From: an uncultured Bacteroides sp.
GTDB taxonomy: Bacteria > Bacteroidota > Bacteroidia > Cytophagales > Cyclobacteriaceae
Assembly (NCBI GenBank): GCA_902168185.1
Contig: CABHOV010000010.1
Span: forward strand, 1 to 64,000
Direction of reading: 5' to 3'
DNA length: 64,000 bases
Positions 8,959 through 19,300 of the stretch are shown here, piece after piece. Made by a program: the position numbers and the translations under genes. Each line of letters begins with the position of its first letter. Position 1 is the first letter of the stretch. The notes below the pieces were generated by a model that saw only the letters and a list, made by a program, of their open reading frames with translations, was not told the origin of the DNA and did not search any database.

Positions 8959-11900
8959 ATGAGATCTACTTTACTTACTTTTTTATCGAGTATTCTGCTA
9001 ACAGGCGCATTGAGTTTGACAGCGCAGGCTACTACAACAGCGCCTGTGGATATAGTTCCGGATGCTGTTGAATTTGCTGCTTTGAAAGCTATATATGATA
9101 ACCTTGGCGGCAGTGGATGGACCACAAAAACAAACTGGCCAATAAGCGGCAGTTGGCCGTCATCGGCTACGAGTGCACAGTTTGGTACCTGGTACGGTGT
9201 AACGGTTGCCAATGGAGATATTACCAAGATCATTCTGAATGGCAATAAGCTAACAGGGGCAATCCCTGTTGAAATTGGATCGTTGCAAGCATTGAGTACA
9301 CTGTATATGTATAACAATGCCGGTATAACGGGGAGTATACCAGCGTCCATAGGGCAAATGACTGCGTTGCAATTCTTATCTCTTTATAGCTGCAACCTGA
9401 CGGGTACAATTCCTTCGTCTTTATTCGATATAGCTGGGTTACAATATGTTTCTCTTGCTATTAACAAACTAAGCGGCAGCATTCCTTCTAATGTCGGTAA
9501 TGCCACAGCGCTTACCTATCTAAGTTTTTATGACAATGCTCTTACAGGTACTATCCCTTCGAGTATTTGCAACCTGGTTAATCTTACCGGATTATATCTT
9601 TATGAAAATGCGCTCACCGGCAGCATTCCATCTAACATTGGAAACCTTTCAAAGCTTGTTAATCTTTGGTTATATACTAATAAGTTAACCGGAGACATCC
9701 CGAATTCTCTTTGGAACATAACTACTTTGGTAGATTTAAAATTGAGCACGAACCAGTTAACAGGTATAATCCCATCATCTGTAAAAAATCTAATCAATCT
9801 TCAAACTCTTACTCTTCATACCAATAAGTTGAATGGTTCCATCCCTTCTGAAATTGGTAGTCTAAGTAAGTTGCAATACTTGTATCTGTACAGTAATAAT
9901 TTCACTGGTGAATTGCCAGCTGAACTTGGCAATCTCAAGAACCTATTTTATTTCTATGTATATAATAATAAACTGAGCGGTACATTGCCGAATTCATTTG
10001 GTAGTATGGCTAAGTTACGCTACTTCCATATCTATAATAATCAGTTTACAGGCGCTATACCTGCATCGTTTTCTTCATTGAAAGATATAATTTCTTTTTA
10101 TATATATAATAACAAATTGAATGGTACACTTCCGACCAATCTATTTTCTGGTTGGTTAAAGATGACACATCTCGATGTGTCCAACAATCAGTTCTCGGGA
10201 GAATTTCCATCTTCAGTTTCTGAATGCACTTCGCTGGCGGCTATGAGCCTTCATAAAAATCAATTCACCAGCTTACCAACCGGTGTTCTCAGCTTGAATG
10301 TATTGACACGACTCAATTTAAGCTATAATGAGTTTACTTCACTACCGGATTTAACAACTCAACAGAACAAAGCTAATCTGACATTAGATATTTCGAGGAA
10401 CCGTCTTGATTTTGGTGCACTTCAGCCGTTGCTTACCGGAGGGATAAAAACAACTACACTCACACCGCAGAAGAACATACAGGACATTCTTTTTGTAACG
10501 CCTACCGTAGGAGCAACATTAACTATACTGGGTCGAGCGGCTGGCAGTAACGGTACGATTGTATGGGAGAAGCAAAAGAGTGGTGGTGACTGGGAGAGTG
10601 TCAATGCACAGAATGAAAACAGTACTCCACAGAATTATACCCGCAATGCATTCGCTGTAAGCGATGAAGCTATATACCGGATCAGAATGACGAATACTTC
10701 GTTTGCTGGTGTAACGATCATGAGTGGACCCATCAAGGTAAAGACAGCAATTAATCTTGCTATTGACAACTGGGGCTTCCAGTATAAATATGATGGAAGG
10801 AGACGGATGACGCATAAAAAGGTGCCTGGCGCTGACTGGGTATATATGGTGTATGATGAACGTGATCGGTTGGTGATGACTCAGGATGGTGAACAGCGCA
10901 AGAGTAATCAATGGCTGGTAACGAAGTATGATGCGTTGAATCGACCTATTATAACCGGTATATATACACATGCAACGGCAGTTGATCAATCAGCAATGGC
11001 TTCCCAGATCAGTACTACAGCCTTCTATGATACTTATAATGGAACAACAACTTTCCATGGTTATACGAATACTGTTTTCCCTTTTGACCTGACAAAGTTT
11101 GATGTGTTGACAGTGACGTATTACGATTCGTATGATTTTAAAGGTTTGCTCAACGATGATCGTTATAATTATAAATCAGATGAGTTAGATGAACAGTATA
11201 AATCCGATGCAGCGGGTAACAGTTTCCCCGGTGTAATAGGACAGGTTACATGTATCAAGACAAAAGTGCTTGACTACTATGGCACGGGCGGCGTTACCAC
11301 TTGGCTTACCAGTGTAAACTATTATGATGATAAATATAGGGTCGTTCAAACTGTAGCTGATAATTTTCAAGGCGGTAAAGATCGCATTACTAATATCTAT
11401 GATTTTACAGGTAAGGTTATGAAGAGCCGTACCAGCCACTATGGCATAAGCTGGACAAGCGTTGTCGGTGCCCAACGCAATGGTAACAGGCTTGATAAAA
11501 TCAGTACCACTAATGGTTGGGGCACGTCCTCGGGAGTATCTGTTGAGAAACTTCCCGCCAACAAAGATGGTTGGGTGGAGTTTACGGCAGCAGCTACCAA
11601 CAAGGCTATCATTGTAGGATTATCGACGTTGTCGGGGACTATATATCAACTTTACCTGACAAGTGGCGGTCAGTTTCAAATTAATGAAGGAGGTTCTTCA
11701 AATTTATTGGTGCCTTCACCTACCTATTCTGCTGGCCATGTCTTCAGAGTTGAAAGAAAATCTGGGAAGATAAAATTTTATAGAAATAACCTTTTGCTAC
11801 TTGAGCGACCGGCAACATCAAGTGAGCTAAGCGCTGTGTTTAATATTTATAATACAGCCGGTGTTATTTATAATATTCGCTCTTCCTTTGGCTCGTATAG

Positions 11901-14580
11901 TCCACAGAGTGTTACGCGTACTTTCGACTACGACCATGCAGGTAGGTTGAAAAAGGTATGGCACCAGGTAAATGATGGTGATAGGATTTTACTCGCTCAA
12001 AATGAATACAACGAGCTTGGCCAGATTATTACCAAGAAGCTTCATTCAGAAAATCAGGGTGGTACATTTAAGCAGCACGTAGACATGCGCTATAATATAC
12101 GCGGCTGGCTGACGCGTATCAACAACACAGATTTAGCAGCAGATGGAAGTGGTGATCCTCACGATCACTTTGGAATGAACCTTGTCTATAATGAACCTGT
12201 ATCGACACTGAACAATGCTCCTCAGTATAACGGAAATATATCGGCTATGACCTGGAGCAACAGCCAGGGGTATGATGATGTGAAGGCGAATGCCTATAGA
12301 TATAGCTATGATGCGATGAACCGTATCAGTGGAGCAGACTTCCTGCAAAAGCAATCCTCTGGATGGGATCTGCCACAACACAAGGATGCAAACGACAACA
12401 CGCTTGCCAGCGATGCCTTTAGCGAAACCGGTTATGATTATGATCTGAATGGCAACCTGCAACACCTTACCCGCAAGAGTACAAAGGGTGCCAGCATGGA
12501 TGTGCTAAGCTATGACTACGGCACAGGAGCAGCCAAGAGCAACAAGCTGTTGAGTGTAAGTGATGCAGGAGATATACGACAAGGCTTCACGGATGGAAAT
12601 GTAGGCAGTGAAGACTATAGCTACGATGCTAACGGCAGTATGAATGCCGACAAGAATAAGGACATTACAGCCATCACCTATAATCACCTGAATTTACCTG
12701 TACAAGTAACCAAGGTAAGCGGAGAGTATATTAAATACTTCTATGATGCAACAGGCAGAAAGTTATGCCAGCAAGTATTTAACGGCAGCAGTGCGCTAGC
12801 CAAGCAGACAGACTATGCTGGTGAATACTTCTATGAGAATGATACCTTGAAGTTTATCAACCATGAAGAGGGTCGCATAGTGATGACTGGCACTTCACCG
12901 GAGTACCAGTATCATTTGAAAGATCATTTAGGCAACGTACGCGTAACGTTTACTACGAAGGTTGAGGTTGATAGCCCTGTAGCCACGATGGAGACTGCTA
13001 ACGAAGAGACAGAGGGTCAAGAATTTCTATACTATGATGAAGCAGTAAAAGTTGACTTTGAATTATTTGACCATACTAACCAAGGCCCTACATATTATTC
13101 CACTCGCCTCAACGGTACGGCTAGTGAACGAACGGGATTGGCGAAGTCGTTGAGTGTTATGCCTGGCGATGTGATCAAGGCAGAAGTATATGCGAAGTAT
13201 CTGGACACGAATAAGAGCAACTGGTCAACAGCCGTAACTAACCTAATCGCTTCGATTGCCAATGGAACAGCAGCTGCCACCACCTATGTAGACGGAGGAG
13301 CTATAGGAAGCACAGGAGGTACAGTTAATCCATTTGGAAGCATCCTGAACAAAGGAAATGAAACAGGAACAGCCCCAAAAGCTTATCTGAACTACTTAGT
13401 CTTTGATAGAGATTACAACATACTGGATGCTGGTTTCGTACGCGTAAGTGAAGCTGCGATGGAGAGCGGTACAGGTATACAGCGTGAACACGAGTTGCTA
13501 TCAAAAGAACTTGTAATAAAGAAACCGGGATATGTTTATCTTTACCTGAGCAATGACAACGTGGCTTTAGGCGGAAACCCTGTTGAGGTATATTTTGATG
13601 ACTTTATGGTGGAGCATACGAAGTCACCTATTGTTCAATCAGATGAGTACTATCCATTTGGGTTAACGTTCAATAGTTATAGGAGGGAGAATAGTTTATT
13701 CAACAAGTATCAGTATAACGGCAAGGAATTACAAACAGCACTTGGCCTAAATTGGTCAGACTATGGTGCCAGAATGTATATGTCAGATATAGGGCGATGG
13801 GGTATACTCGATCCTTTGAGTGAGAAAGGTAGGAGATGGAGCCCCTATAACTACGCGCTAAACAATCCGATTCGTTTTATTGATCCGGATGGGATGTGGC
13901 CAGATTTACCAAGCTGGGGTGATGTTGCTAATTTTGCCAATGGTGTTGTCAATGCTGTAGTATCCAACAATACAACTGTATCAGGTGTTAATGGACAAGT
14001 TCTGGTGCAGGCAGTTGCACGAGAGTCCCGCAGCTCAACAGCCTACAATGTAGGGCAGACAGTTGGAGATGTAATTAGCGTTGCTCAAGGTGTAATAGAG
14101 GGTGTTGCTGGAGGCACTATAGCAACAGGCGGTACAGTTGCTGGTGTAGTCACAATGCCAACTGGTGTAGGAGCCGTTGCAGGTGGGGCTGTAGCCGTCG
14201 GCGGTACAGTAGTTGCTGCACATGGTGTTAGCGTTGCAAAGAATGCGTTGAATCACTTGGTGAATTCGGATAGTAAAAATTCAAATAATGGACAATATGC
14301 TCCTACAGATGAGAAAGGGAATAAGACTCCACTTGCCAAAGATCAAACTGGGAAACCGACAAAAGACAAAGAGGCAACCGGACCACATACAACCTTAGGG
14401 ACAAGAGAAGGTAGAAAAGATACCTATACACAAGGAGCTGAATTTGATGGTGATGGGAATTTAGTAAAGAGAATTGACTATACTGATCATGGTCGCCCGC
14501 AAAATCATACAAATCCACATCAGCACTCATGGTATGGAGATCAGGGCGGTTGGGGATCAGCGCAACCCCTTCCTAATTAA
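8959..14580 (+). CDS. LRR-Ig-RHS polymorphic toxin, toxin A C-terminus
   Basis: This is a 1873-residue exported protein. A signal peptide (LLTFLSSILLTGALSLTAQA) is followed by an LRR N-cap with the WTTKTNW and WYGVTV landmarks, then about 15 plant-type leucine-rich repeats (LTGxIPxxIGNLxxLxxLxLxxN) over residues ~89-475. An Ig-like domain covers ~513-595. The RHS core runs from FQYKYDGRRRMTHKKVPGAD at ~606 to NPIRFIDPDGM at ~1643. The variable tail ends DYTDHGRPQNHTNPHQH, which I associate with polymorphic toxin type 24. It is probably released from the shell by RHS-type processing at the DPDGM junction. The next gene is the likely immunity protein. Confidence 0.82.
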   Translation: MRSTLLTFLSSILLTGALSLTAQATTTAPVDIVPDAVEFAALKAIYDNLGGSGWTTKTNWPISGSWPSSATSAQFGTWYGVTVANGDITKIILNGNKLTGAIPVEIGSLQALSTLYMYNNAGITGSIPASIGQMTALQFLSLYSCNLTGTIPSSLFDIAGLQYVSLAINKLSGSIPSNVGNATALTYLSFYDNALTGTIPSSICNLVNLTGLYLYENALTGSIPSNIGNLSKLVNLWLYTNKLTGDIPNSLWNITTLVDLKLSTNQLTGIIPSSVKNLINLQTLTLHTNKLNGSIPSEIGSLSKLQYLYLYSNNFTGELPAELGNLKNLFYFYVYNNKLSGTLPNSFGSMAKLRYFHIYNNQFTGAIPASFSSLKDIISFYIYNNKLNGTLPTNLFSGWLKMTHLDVSNNQFSGEFPSSVSECTSLAAMSLHKNQFTSLPTGVLSLNVLTRLNLSYNEFTSLPDLTTQQNKANLTLDISRNRLDFGALQPLLTGGIKTTTLTPQKNIQDILFVTPTVGATLTILGRAAGSNGTIVWEKQKSGGDWESVNAQNENSTPQNYTRNAFAVSDEAIYRIRMTNTSFAGVTIMSGPIKVKTAINLAIDNWGFQYKYDGRRRMTHKKVPGADWVYMVYDERDRLVMTQDGEQRKSNQWLVTKYDALNRPIITGIYTHATAVDQSAMASQISTTAFYDTYNGTTTFHGYTNTVFPFDLTKFDVLTVTYYDSYDFKGLLNDDRYNYKSDELDEQYKSDAAGNSFPGVIGQVTCIKTKVLDYYGTGGVTTWLTSVNYYDDKYRVVQTVADNFQGGKDRITNIYDFTGKVMKSRTSHYGISWTSVVGAQRNGNRLDKISTTNGWGTSSGVSVEKLPANKDGWVEFTAAATNKAIIVGLSTLSGTIYQLYLTSGGQFQINEGGSSNLLVPSPTYSAGHVFRVERKSGKIKFYRNNLLLLERPATSSELSAVFNIYNTAGVIYNIRSSFGSYSPQSVTRTFDYDHAGRLKKVWHQVNDGDRILLAQNEYNELGQIITKKLHSENQGGTFKQHVDMRYNIRGWLTRINNTDLAADGSGDPHDHFGMNLVYNEPVSTLNNAPQYNGNISAMTWSNSQGYDDVKANAYRYSYDAMNRISGADFLQKQSSGWDLPQHKDANDNTLASDAFSETGYDYDLNGNLQHLTRKSTKGASMDVLSYDYGTGAAKSNKLLSVSDAGDIRQGFTDGNVGSEDYSYDANGSMNADKNKDITAITYNHLNLPVQVTKVSGEYIKYFYDATGRKLCQQVFNGSSALAKQTDYAGEYFYENDTLKFINHEEGRIVMTGTSPEYQYHLKDHLGNVRVTFTTKVEVDSPVATMETANEETEGQEFLYYDEAVKVDFELFDHTNQGPTYYSTRLNGTASERTGLAKSLSVMPGDVIKAEVYAKYLDTNKSNWSTAVTNLIASIANGTAAATTYVDGGAIGSTGGTVNPFGSILNKGNETGTAPKAYLNYLVFDRDYNILDAGFVRVSEAAMESGTGIQREHELLSKELVIKKPGYVYLYLSNDNVALGGNPVEVYFDDFMVEHTKSPIVQSDEYYPFGLTFNSYRRENSLFNKYQYNGKELQTALGLNWSDYGARMYMSDIGRWGILDPLSEKGRRWSPYNYALNNPIRFIDPDGMWPDLPSWGDVANFANGVVNAVVSNNTTVSGVNGQVLVQAVARESRSSTAYNVGQTVGDVISVAQGVIEGVAGGTIATGGTVAGVVTMPTGVGAVAGGAVAVGGTVVAAHGVSVAKNALNHLVNSDSKNSNNGQYAPTDEKGNKTPLAKDQTGKPTKDKEATGPHTTLGTREGRKDTYTQGAEFDGDGNLVKRIDYTDHGRPQNHTNPHQHSWYGDQGGWGSAQPLPN

Positions 14581-14593
14581 TATATAAGATTAT

Positions 14594-15016
14594 ATGGAGA
14601 AATATTTTAAAGAGTATATTTTGAACGAAGAGTGCCGACACGACTATAAATCGTTGTTTACATGTATTAATAGATTTGAAAAGGAATTGATATTGTTGGA
14701 CTTTGAATTTTTAGGAAAGCGGGGAAGTGATTTTAATTTTCCAGAATACGAAGAACTTGTTTTGAAAAACAAGTCAGGGTTAACATTGGAATGGAATACT
14801 TGGTTTGCCTTAGTAGCAGACACTGTCCAAATCATTAATTTATTGATAGCAAAACCGCTCACAAGCGTCAATGAAGTTGACTATGACGATTTGAAAGGAA
14901 CTACTTCGTTTTTTATAGAATGCGTAGACGGATATAACTGGAGCGTAGGTACTGATAATGAAAGACTTTTTGATGCATTGAATATCTACTTTACAAATAC
15001 TATTACCGCTCGTTAG
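14594..15016 (+). CDS. Putative immunity protein for toxin A
   Basis: This is a 140-residue soluble, acidic protein without signal peptide or membrane segment, beginning MEKYFKEYILNEECRHDY and containing SGLTLEWNTWFALVADT. It starts 13 bp after the toxin gene, has no counterpart elsewhere in the window, and is followed by an intrinsic terminator. Position immediately 3' of the toxin tip is the standard place for a cognate immunity gene in polymorphic toxin loci. The assignment rests on position, not on a recognised immunity family. Confidence 0.65.
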   Translation: MEKYFKEYILNEECRHDYKSLFTCINRFEKELILLDFEFLGKRGSDFNFPEYEELVLKNKSGLTLEWNTWFALVADTVQIINLLIAKPLTSVNEVDYDDLKGTTSFFIECVDGYNWSVGTDNERLFDALNIYFTNTITAR

Positions 15017-15072
15017 TGATTACTCAGCCATTCTCTCGGAGCGCAGGTTGATCTATATAGGCATACTGAAAG

Positions 15073-15102
15073 GGCAGGTTAAAAAACGACCTGCCTCTTT
15101 TT
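15073..15102 (+). terminator. Intrinsic terminator of cassette A
   Basis: The stem GGCAGGT / ACCTGCC (15073-15079 with 15089-15095) closes a 9-nt loop and is followed by TCTTTTT. It lies 56 bp after the immunity gene stop and ends the cassette A transcript. Confidence 0.8.
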
Positions 15103-15265
15103 ATGAGTAAGCTTTTCTAGTTTTAGCATCGCGTATATATGTATCGATGAGATCGAAGAGTGTTTTCTTTTTATCGTCTTCCAACAATTCTAAATCTTGT
15201 AGTCGTTTAAGCGCTTGCTTGTCGAGTTTAGATTCACCCAGATCATGCAACCTTTGATGCCATTT
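15101..15265 (-). pseudogene. Reverse-strand remnant of an XRE-type regulator C-terminus
   Basis: The reverse strand encodes about 54 residues with no start codon, interrupted upstream by a stop at 15268-15266. The text (ESKLDKQALKRLQDLELLED, then KTLFDLIDTYIRDAKTRKAYS) matches the C-terminal helices typical of Bacteroidota phage-type XRE regulators as I know them. The N-terminal DNA-binding half is gone. A comparable remnant follows cassette B at 27327-27590. Confidence 0.5.
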
Positions 15266-15371
15266 TTAGCATATTAACAAACACGAAGCTGTTGTAACTA
15301 AATATATACATGCAGGCAACGATGACTCAACTATTAGTTTGTATGTTGTACTGTGGTAAAACCAAAGAGAA

Positions 15372-15858
15372 ATGAAGAATTATGTTTTAATATTAATAAC
15401 AATTCTGCCATTAGTCGTGTAAACAACAACGCGGCGCTAGCAATCAAGTTGACGGAGAAGTAGTCTCTCCAAGTTCAAGCGGACCTAACCAGCAGGAGAT
15501 CGATCAATTGCTAGAAAGGGCAATCAAAGATGGAGACGAGCGTGCATACAATAGAGTTGCGGCTCACTATTTTCTTCACGAGAAGCGTGACGCTATCTTC
15601 TACTATGCATTTGTTATGGCTACAAAGTATAAAAATGCCGAAGCATACTTTCATTTATACTTGATAATGGGAGACAGAGATTCTGGTATGGTTAAGTCAA
15701 TTGATGAATTTGACGCAGCTACTCGAGATTTTACATTGTACTGCCTCCTTCGGTCATATGAGCTCAATAATGAAATTGCAAAATCTCGCGTAGAAGATCT
15801 TTTTCCAAAAGGTATTCCGTCATCGCAAACTTATTGTCAAGCGATCTGTGGGAAATGA
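15372..15858 (+). pseudogene. Frameshifted lipoprotein gene, possible orphan immunity protein
   Basis: From ATG 15372 the frame reads MKNYVLILITILPLVV and stops at 15420. One base further on, a second frame continues SCKQQRGASNQ and stays open to 15858. Removing one base near 15414 gives a perfect signal peptide and lipobox (ILPLSC), so this is a lipoprotein gene with a 1-nt insertion. The body (about 145 residues, ERAIKDGDERAYNRVAAHYF, then ATRDFTLYCLLRSYELNN) is helical and Sel1/TPR-like in feel, without a certain family. Translation could only restart weakly at TTG 15508. Its place between two toxin cassettes suggests a former immunity gene. Confidence 0.6.
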
Positions 15859-16055
15859 ATAACTCGAATGAACTGAAGAAGTATAAAGAGCTCGAAGAGG
15901 AAAATGGAAAGCTCAAGCAGATGTATGCTGATCTTGCTCTGGATAATAAAATGCTGAAGGACATTCTGGGGAAAAAATTCTAAGGCCTCCGAGAAGCGAG
16001 CACCGGTTGTCAAGGTTGGTAGACTCTCTTTACCCAAGAACTCGAATATACTAAT
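15855..16055 (+). mobile_element. IS3-family insertion sequence scrap (OrfA end, OrfB start)
   Basis: A 42-residue frame at 15855-15983 contains LKKYKELEEENGKLKQMYADLALDN and ends MLKDILGKKF, the leucine-zipper end of IS3-family OrfA. Shifted by one frame, the next 24 codons (KASEKRAPVVKV...) resemble a decayed OrfB start and end at TAA 16053-16055. No OrfB catalytic DDE region and no terminal repeats were found. The scrap directly abuts the broken lipoprotein gene, whose stop codon overlaps it. Confidence 0.65.
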
Positions 16056-16353
16056 GTAATAGTAATGAGGCGGAATGTATCCGCTGTAGGTGCTATGAGG
16101 ACGTACGCTAGCCCTAGCGTTGGGTAGGGAGGATGCATAAATGTCAAACGAATATCATCTACCGTTGGCGAAAGTTCAAAATCAATAGAGAAATTTACGT
16201 TGAAGTTAGGGGAAACGATAAGTTAAATCGAATGCAAAAAATGACGGCTAAAATATTGTTGAGATCATCAACTGGTATGTCTATTTGATTTATCTTTGAG
16301 CTACGAAAGCATTGCAATGGTGTTTTCGAATCTAACCTTAAAACTACCTGTCT
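16056..16353. other. Intergenic region upstream of toxin cassette B
   Basis: No gene is visible. The region holds a small inverted repeat (CGCTAGCCCTAGCG near 16106-16119) and a -7 box candidate at 16291-16298. The forward frame at 16296-16499 is a shadow of the cassette B start. Confidence 0.45.
16291..16298 (+). promoter_or_regulatory. Candidate Bacteroidota -7 box (TATCTTTG) for cassette B
   Basis: TATCTTTG matches TAnnTTTG exactly and lies 55 bp before the ATG at 16354. A TTG occurs about 30 bp upstream, further than the usual spacing, so only the -7 element is supported. Confidence 0.4.
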
Positions 16354-19300
16354 ATGATCATTCGACAGTTGTCGCGTGTAACCCTTGTAATGCTAATTTG
16401 CTTATCTACTACAAGAAATTTTGGTCAATCCCTAAATCCGAGTTTACAAAGTTATACACCACCGTCTCCAACGGCTGCATCAATTGGCAAATTTGGTAAT
16501 GTTCCGGTAGGTACCTCTACAGGAATTCCAACCGTAAGTGTCCCTATATATACCTATAGCCATGCGAGCACTGGTCTTCAACTGTCCGTTTCATTGGACT
16601 ATCATGGGGGTGGTATCCGGGTAGACGACCTTCCAAGTCCGGCCGGAAGTGGATGGATTCTTACATGTGGCGGAGTTATCAGTCGGAACATGAGAGGCGT
16701 CTACGATGAAATGATGGGCGCCGGTTTTCTGAATACTCCATCTTTGCCTGCCAATGAAAGTCAGGGCAATAGCCCGTATGATATATCTGCAAGACCCTAC
16801 AACGACATTGATGCCAATGAACTCGATAGTCAGAACGATATATTCTCTTACAATTTTTTGGGGCAATCTGGAAAGTTTGTGTATGGAAAGGATGGTAATA
16901 TACTATTGTTAAATAGAGGTAATGTAAAAGTCGAGAAGTTTGTTGGTCCTCTTCATGGTCCTACTTCAATATATACTCTGATCAGTAAATTCATCATTAC
17001 CGATGATCGGGGATTGAAATATATATTTGATGATGCGGAAATGACGATTAGTCAATCGATGGCTACAGCTGCTGCGCAGTATACCTCGTCCTGGTATTTG
17101 TCTAAAATTCAATCGCCTTCCGGTATTGACTTGGTCACTTTTATTTATGAGGATACAGATTTTCAATATTTGAACGGAAGGAATGCTTCACAGACAACTG
17201 CAATGCCTGGATTAGCAGGACTTCCATCGGGTATGCCGTATACGGTTAGTACTTCGTCAAGTAGGACACAGGGTAAACGATTAAAAACTGTCAGTTTCTC
17301 CAACGGTGTTACAATGACCGTTGACTATAGCACTACAGAGCGAATTGATCCCAAGCAAGCGAGTGCCTATCAGGGCGATTATCTGTTGAAAGATATTACC
17401 CTGACGAGCCCCTCTATGACGCGCGGATTTAAGCTGGTTCATGACAACTCAACAAACCGCCCCACACTTAAAAAAGTTATACCGTATGGAGGCACTGCTA
17501 GAGTTGAGGATAAATACTATGAGTTCTTTTATGACATAGCATTACCGGATCGTCTTAGTAGCCAGCAAGATCATTGGGGCTTCTATAACAGTAATACGGG
17601 ATCGCTTATTCCCACAGAAGTGATAGCCGTTGGAGTTAATGGTAACTATGGTCAATATCATTTGCTGAGTGGTGGGAATCGTAATACCGATCCAACGCGT
17701 TGTAAGGCAGGGTCACTCAAGCGTGTAAATTATCCAACAGGTGGTTATACAGAGTTTGAGATGGAGGTTAACCGAGCCGTCGACCCGCGGTTAAACCAGC
17801 AGACCTCATTTATACAGTATATATATTCTTACAATGGAAGTAAAACGGCGTATTGCACCAGTAATTCAAGTACTACCACCACGTTTGATTTCAATGGTGA
17901 TGCAAATTCTCAAACAGAATTCACCATTCAAATTCCAAGCAGTTCGAACATAACCTGCAATTCATCGTCCTGTAAAGTATTCATCGAAATAAGAAACGCG
18001 TCCAATCAACTAATTGATTTACGTTCGTATGATCCTCCAGTGGGATCTTTCTCTCCACAATATACTTTCACCAATGGAACGCTGGTGCCGGGTACCTACA
18101 AGGTCGTCACCTATACGCAAGGATTAAGCAACTACTTCACGTACATTGATTTTCGCTGGAAGGAAGTGCGGATGCAAAACCCTGTTGAAGTACCACAAAC
18201 CCTAGGCACTAACCAGCTTTATGTCGGTGGACTTAGAATGAAAACGATATCAGACTATGCAGCCGGTTCTACGACAGCAGCATCGATTCGGGAGTATTCA
18301 TATCTTTTAGGTGATAATGTAACGTCTTCCGGTACATTAGGATTCTATCCAGTGTATTCTAATAAGATTTGCTACTTGTGGGGAGAAGGTGGATCCAGCG
18401 GTGAAGTGTATGAAGGAGCGTGTAATAGTCCAAATTATATTTCACAATCCAGCTCGACCATCCATCCCATGATGTTTTCTAGTGGCAGCCCGGTGGCTTA
18501 CAAGCGAGTAGTGGAACGAATCAAAGGCAGTGATGGCACATACCTTGGAAGAACCGAATATTACTATAAATCTTTCGATGATGTGCCGGTAGTAATCCTG
18601 AAACCTTTTCCTTTTACCCCTCCCGAGTACAAAGAGTGGCGTAACGGGCTGCTTGATAGGGTCGAGGTATATAGCAATAGTGGTATACTGAAAAAAGAGG
18701 AATATTTTTATCAGTCATATGAGGAGCCATATTGGAATGACCCAGCACGCTTCGAAAGCCTTCGCTCTATAACAATTGCTCCTGTTAAATACAAACAATC
18801 ACCTGGTTGGTCGCAACCCCGTTATTTTAAAGCGAACGACTTTTTCCCTATAGCAGGGCGCGCGGACCTGATCGAGAAAATAACGACAGAATATACTCTC
18901 AATGGAGAGGTTGTTAACAGAGAAACCAAAGCCCTTCATTCTGAATATTTTTATGTTACGAATACGGAAATAAAAAACAGTTTGGATAAAACTATTAAGA
19001 AACAGTTTGTCTATCCAAAGGATAAAGTAACAGCATCACAGGACCCGACAGGTGTTTACCAGGCGATGGTTAATAATAATCAAACTTCCGCTGTAGTTGA
19101 GGAAGTGAAGTATATATCGGGTTTGCAGTCTGAGTCGGTTAAGGCGTCCTATGGCACTCCCAAACCACTACTCTATATGCCGACGACAATTGTATCAAAT
19201 TTGCAGGGAAGTCCACTCGTAACATCGTTTCAATTTCACGAGTATGATTTATATGGGAACCCGGTTACAGTGTCTAAACAAAACGACACTCAAAAAACTT

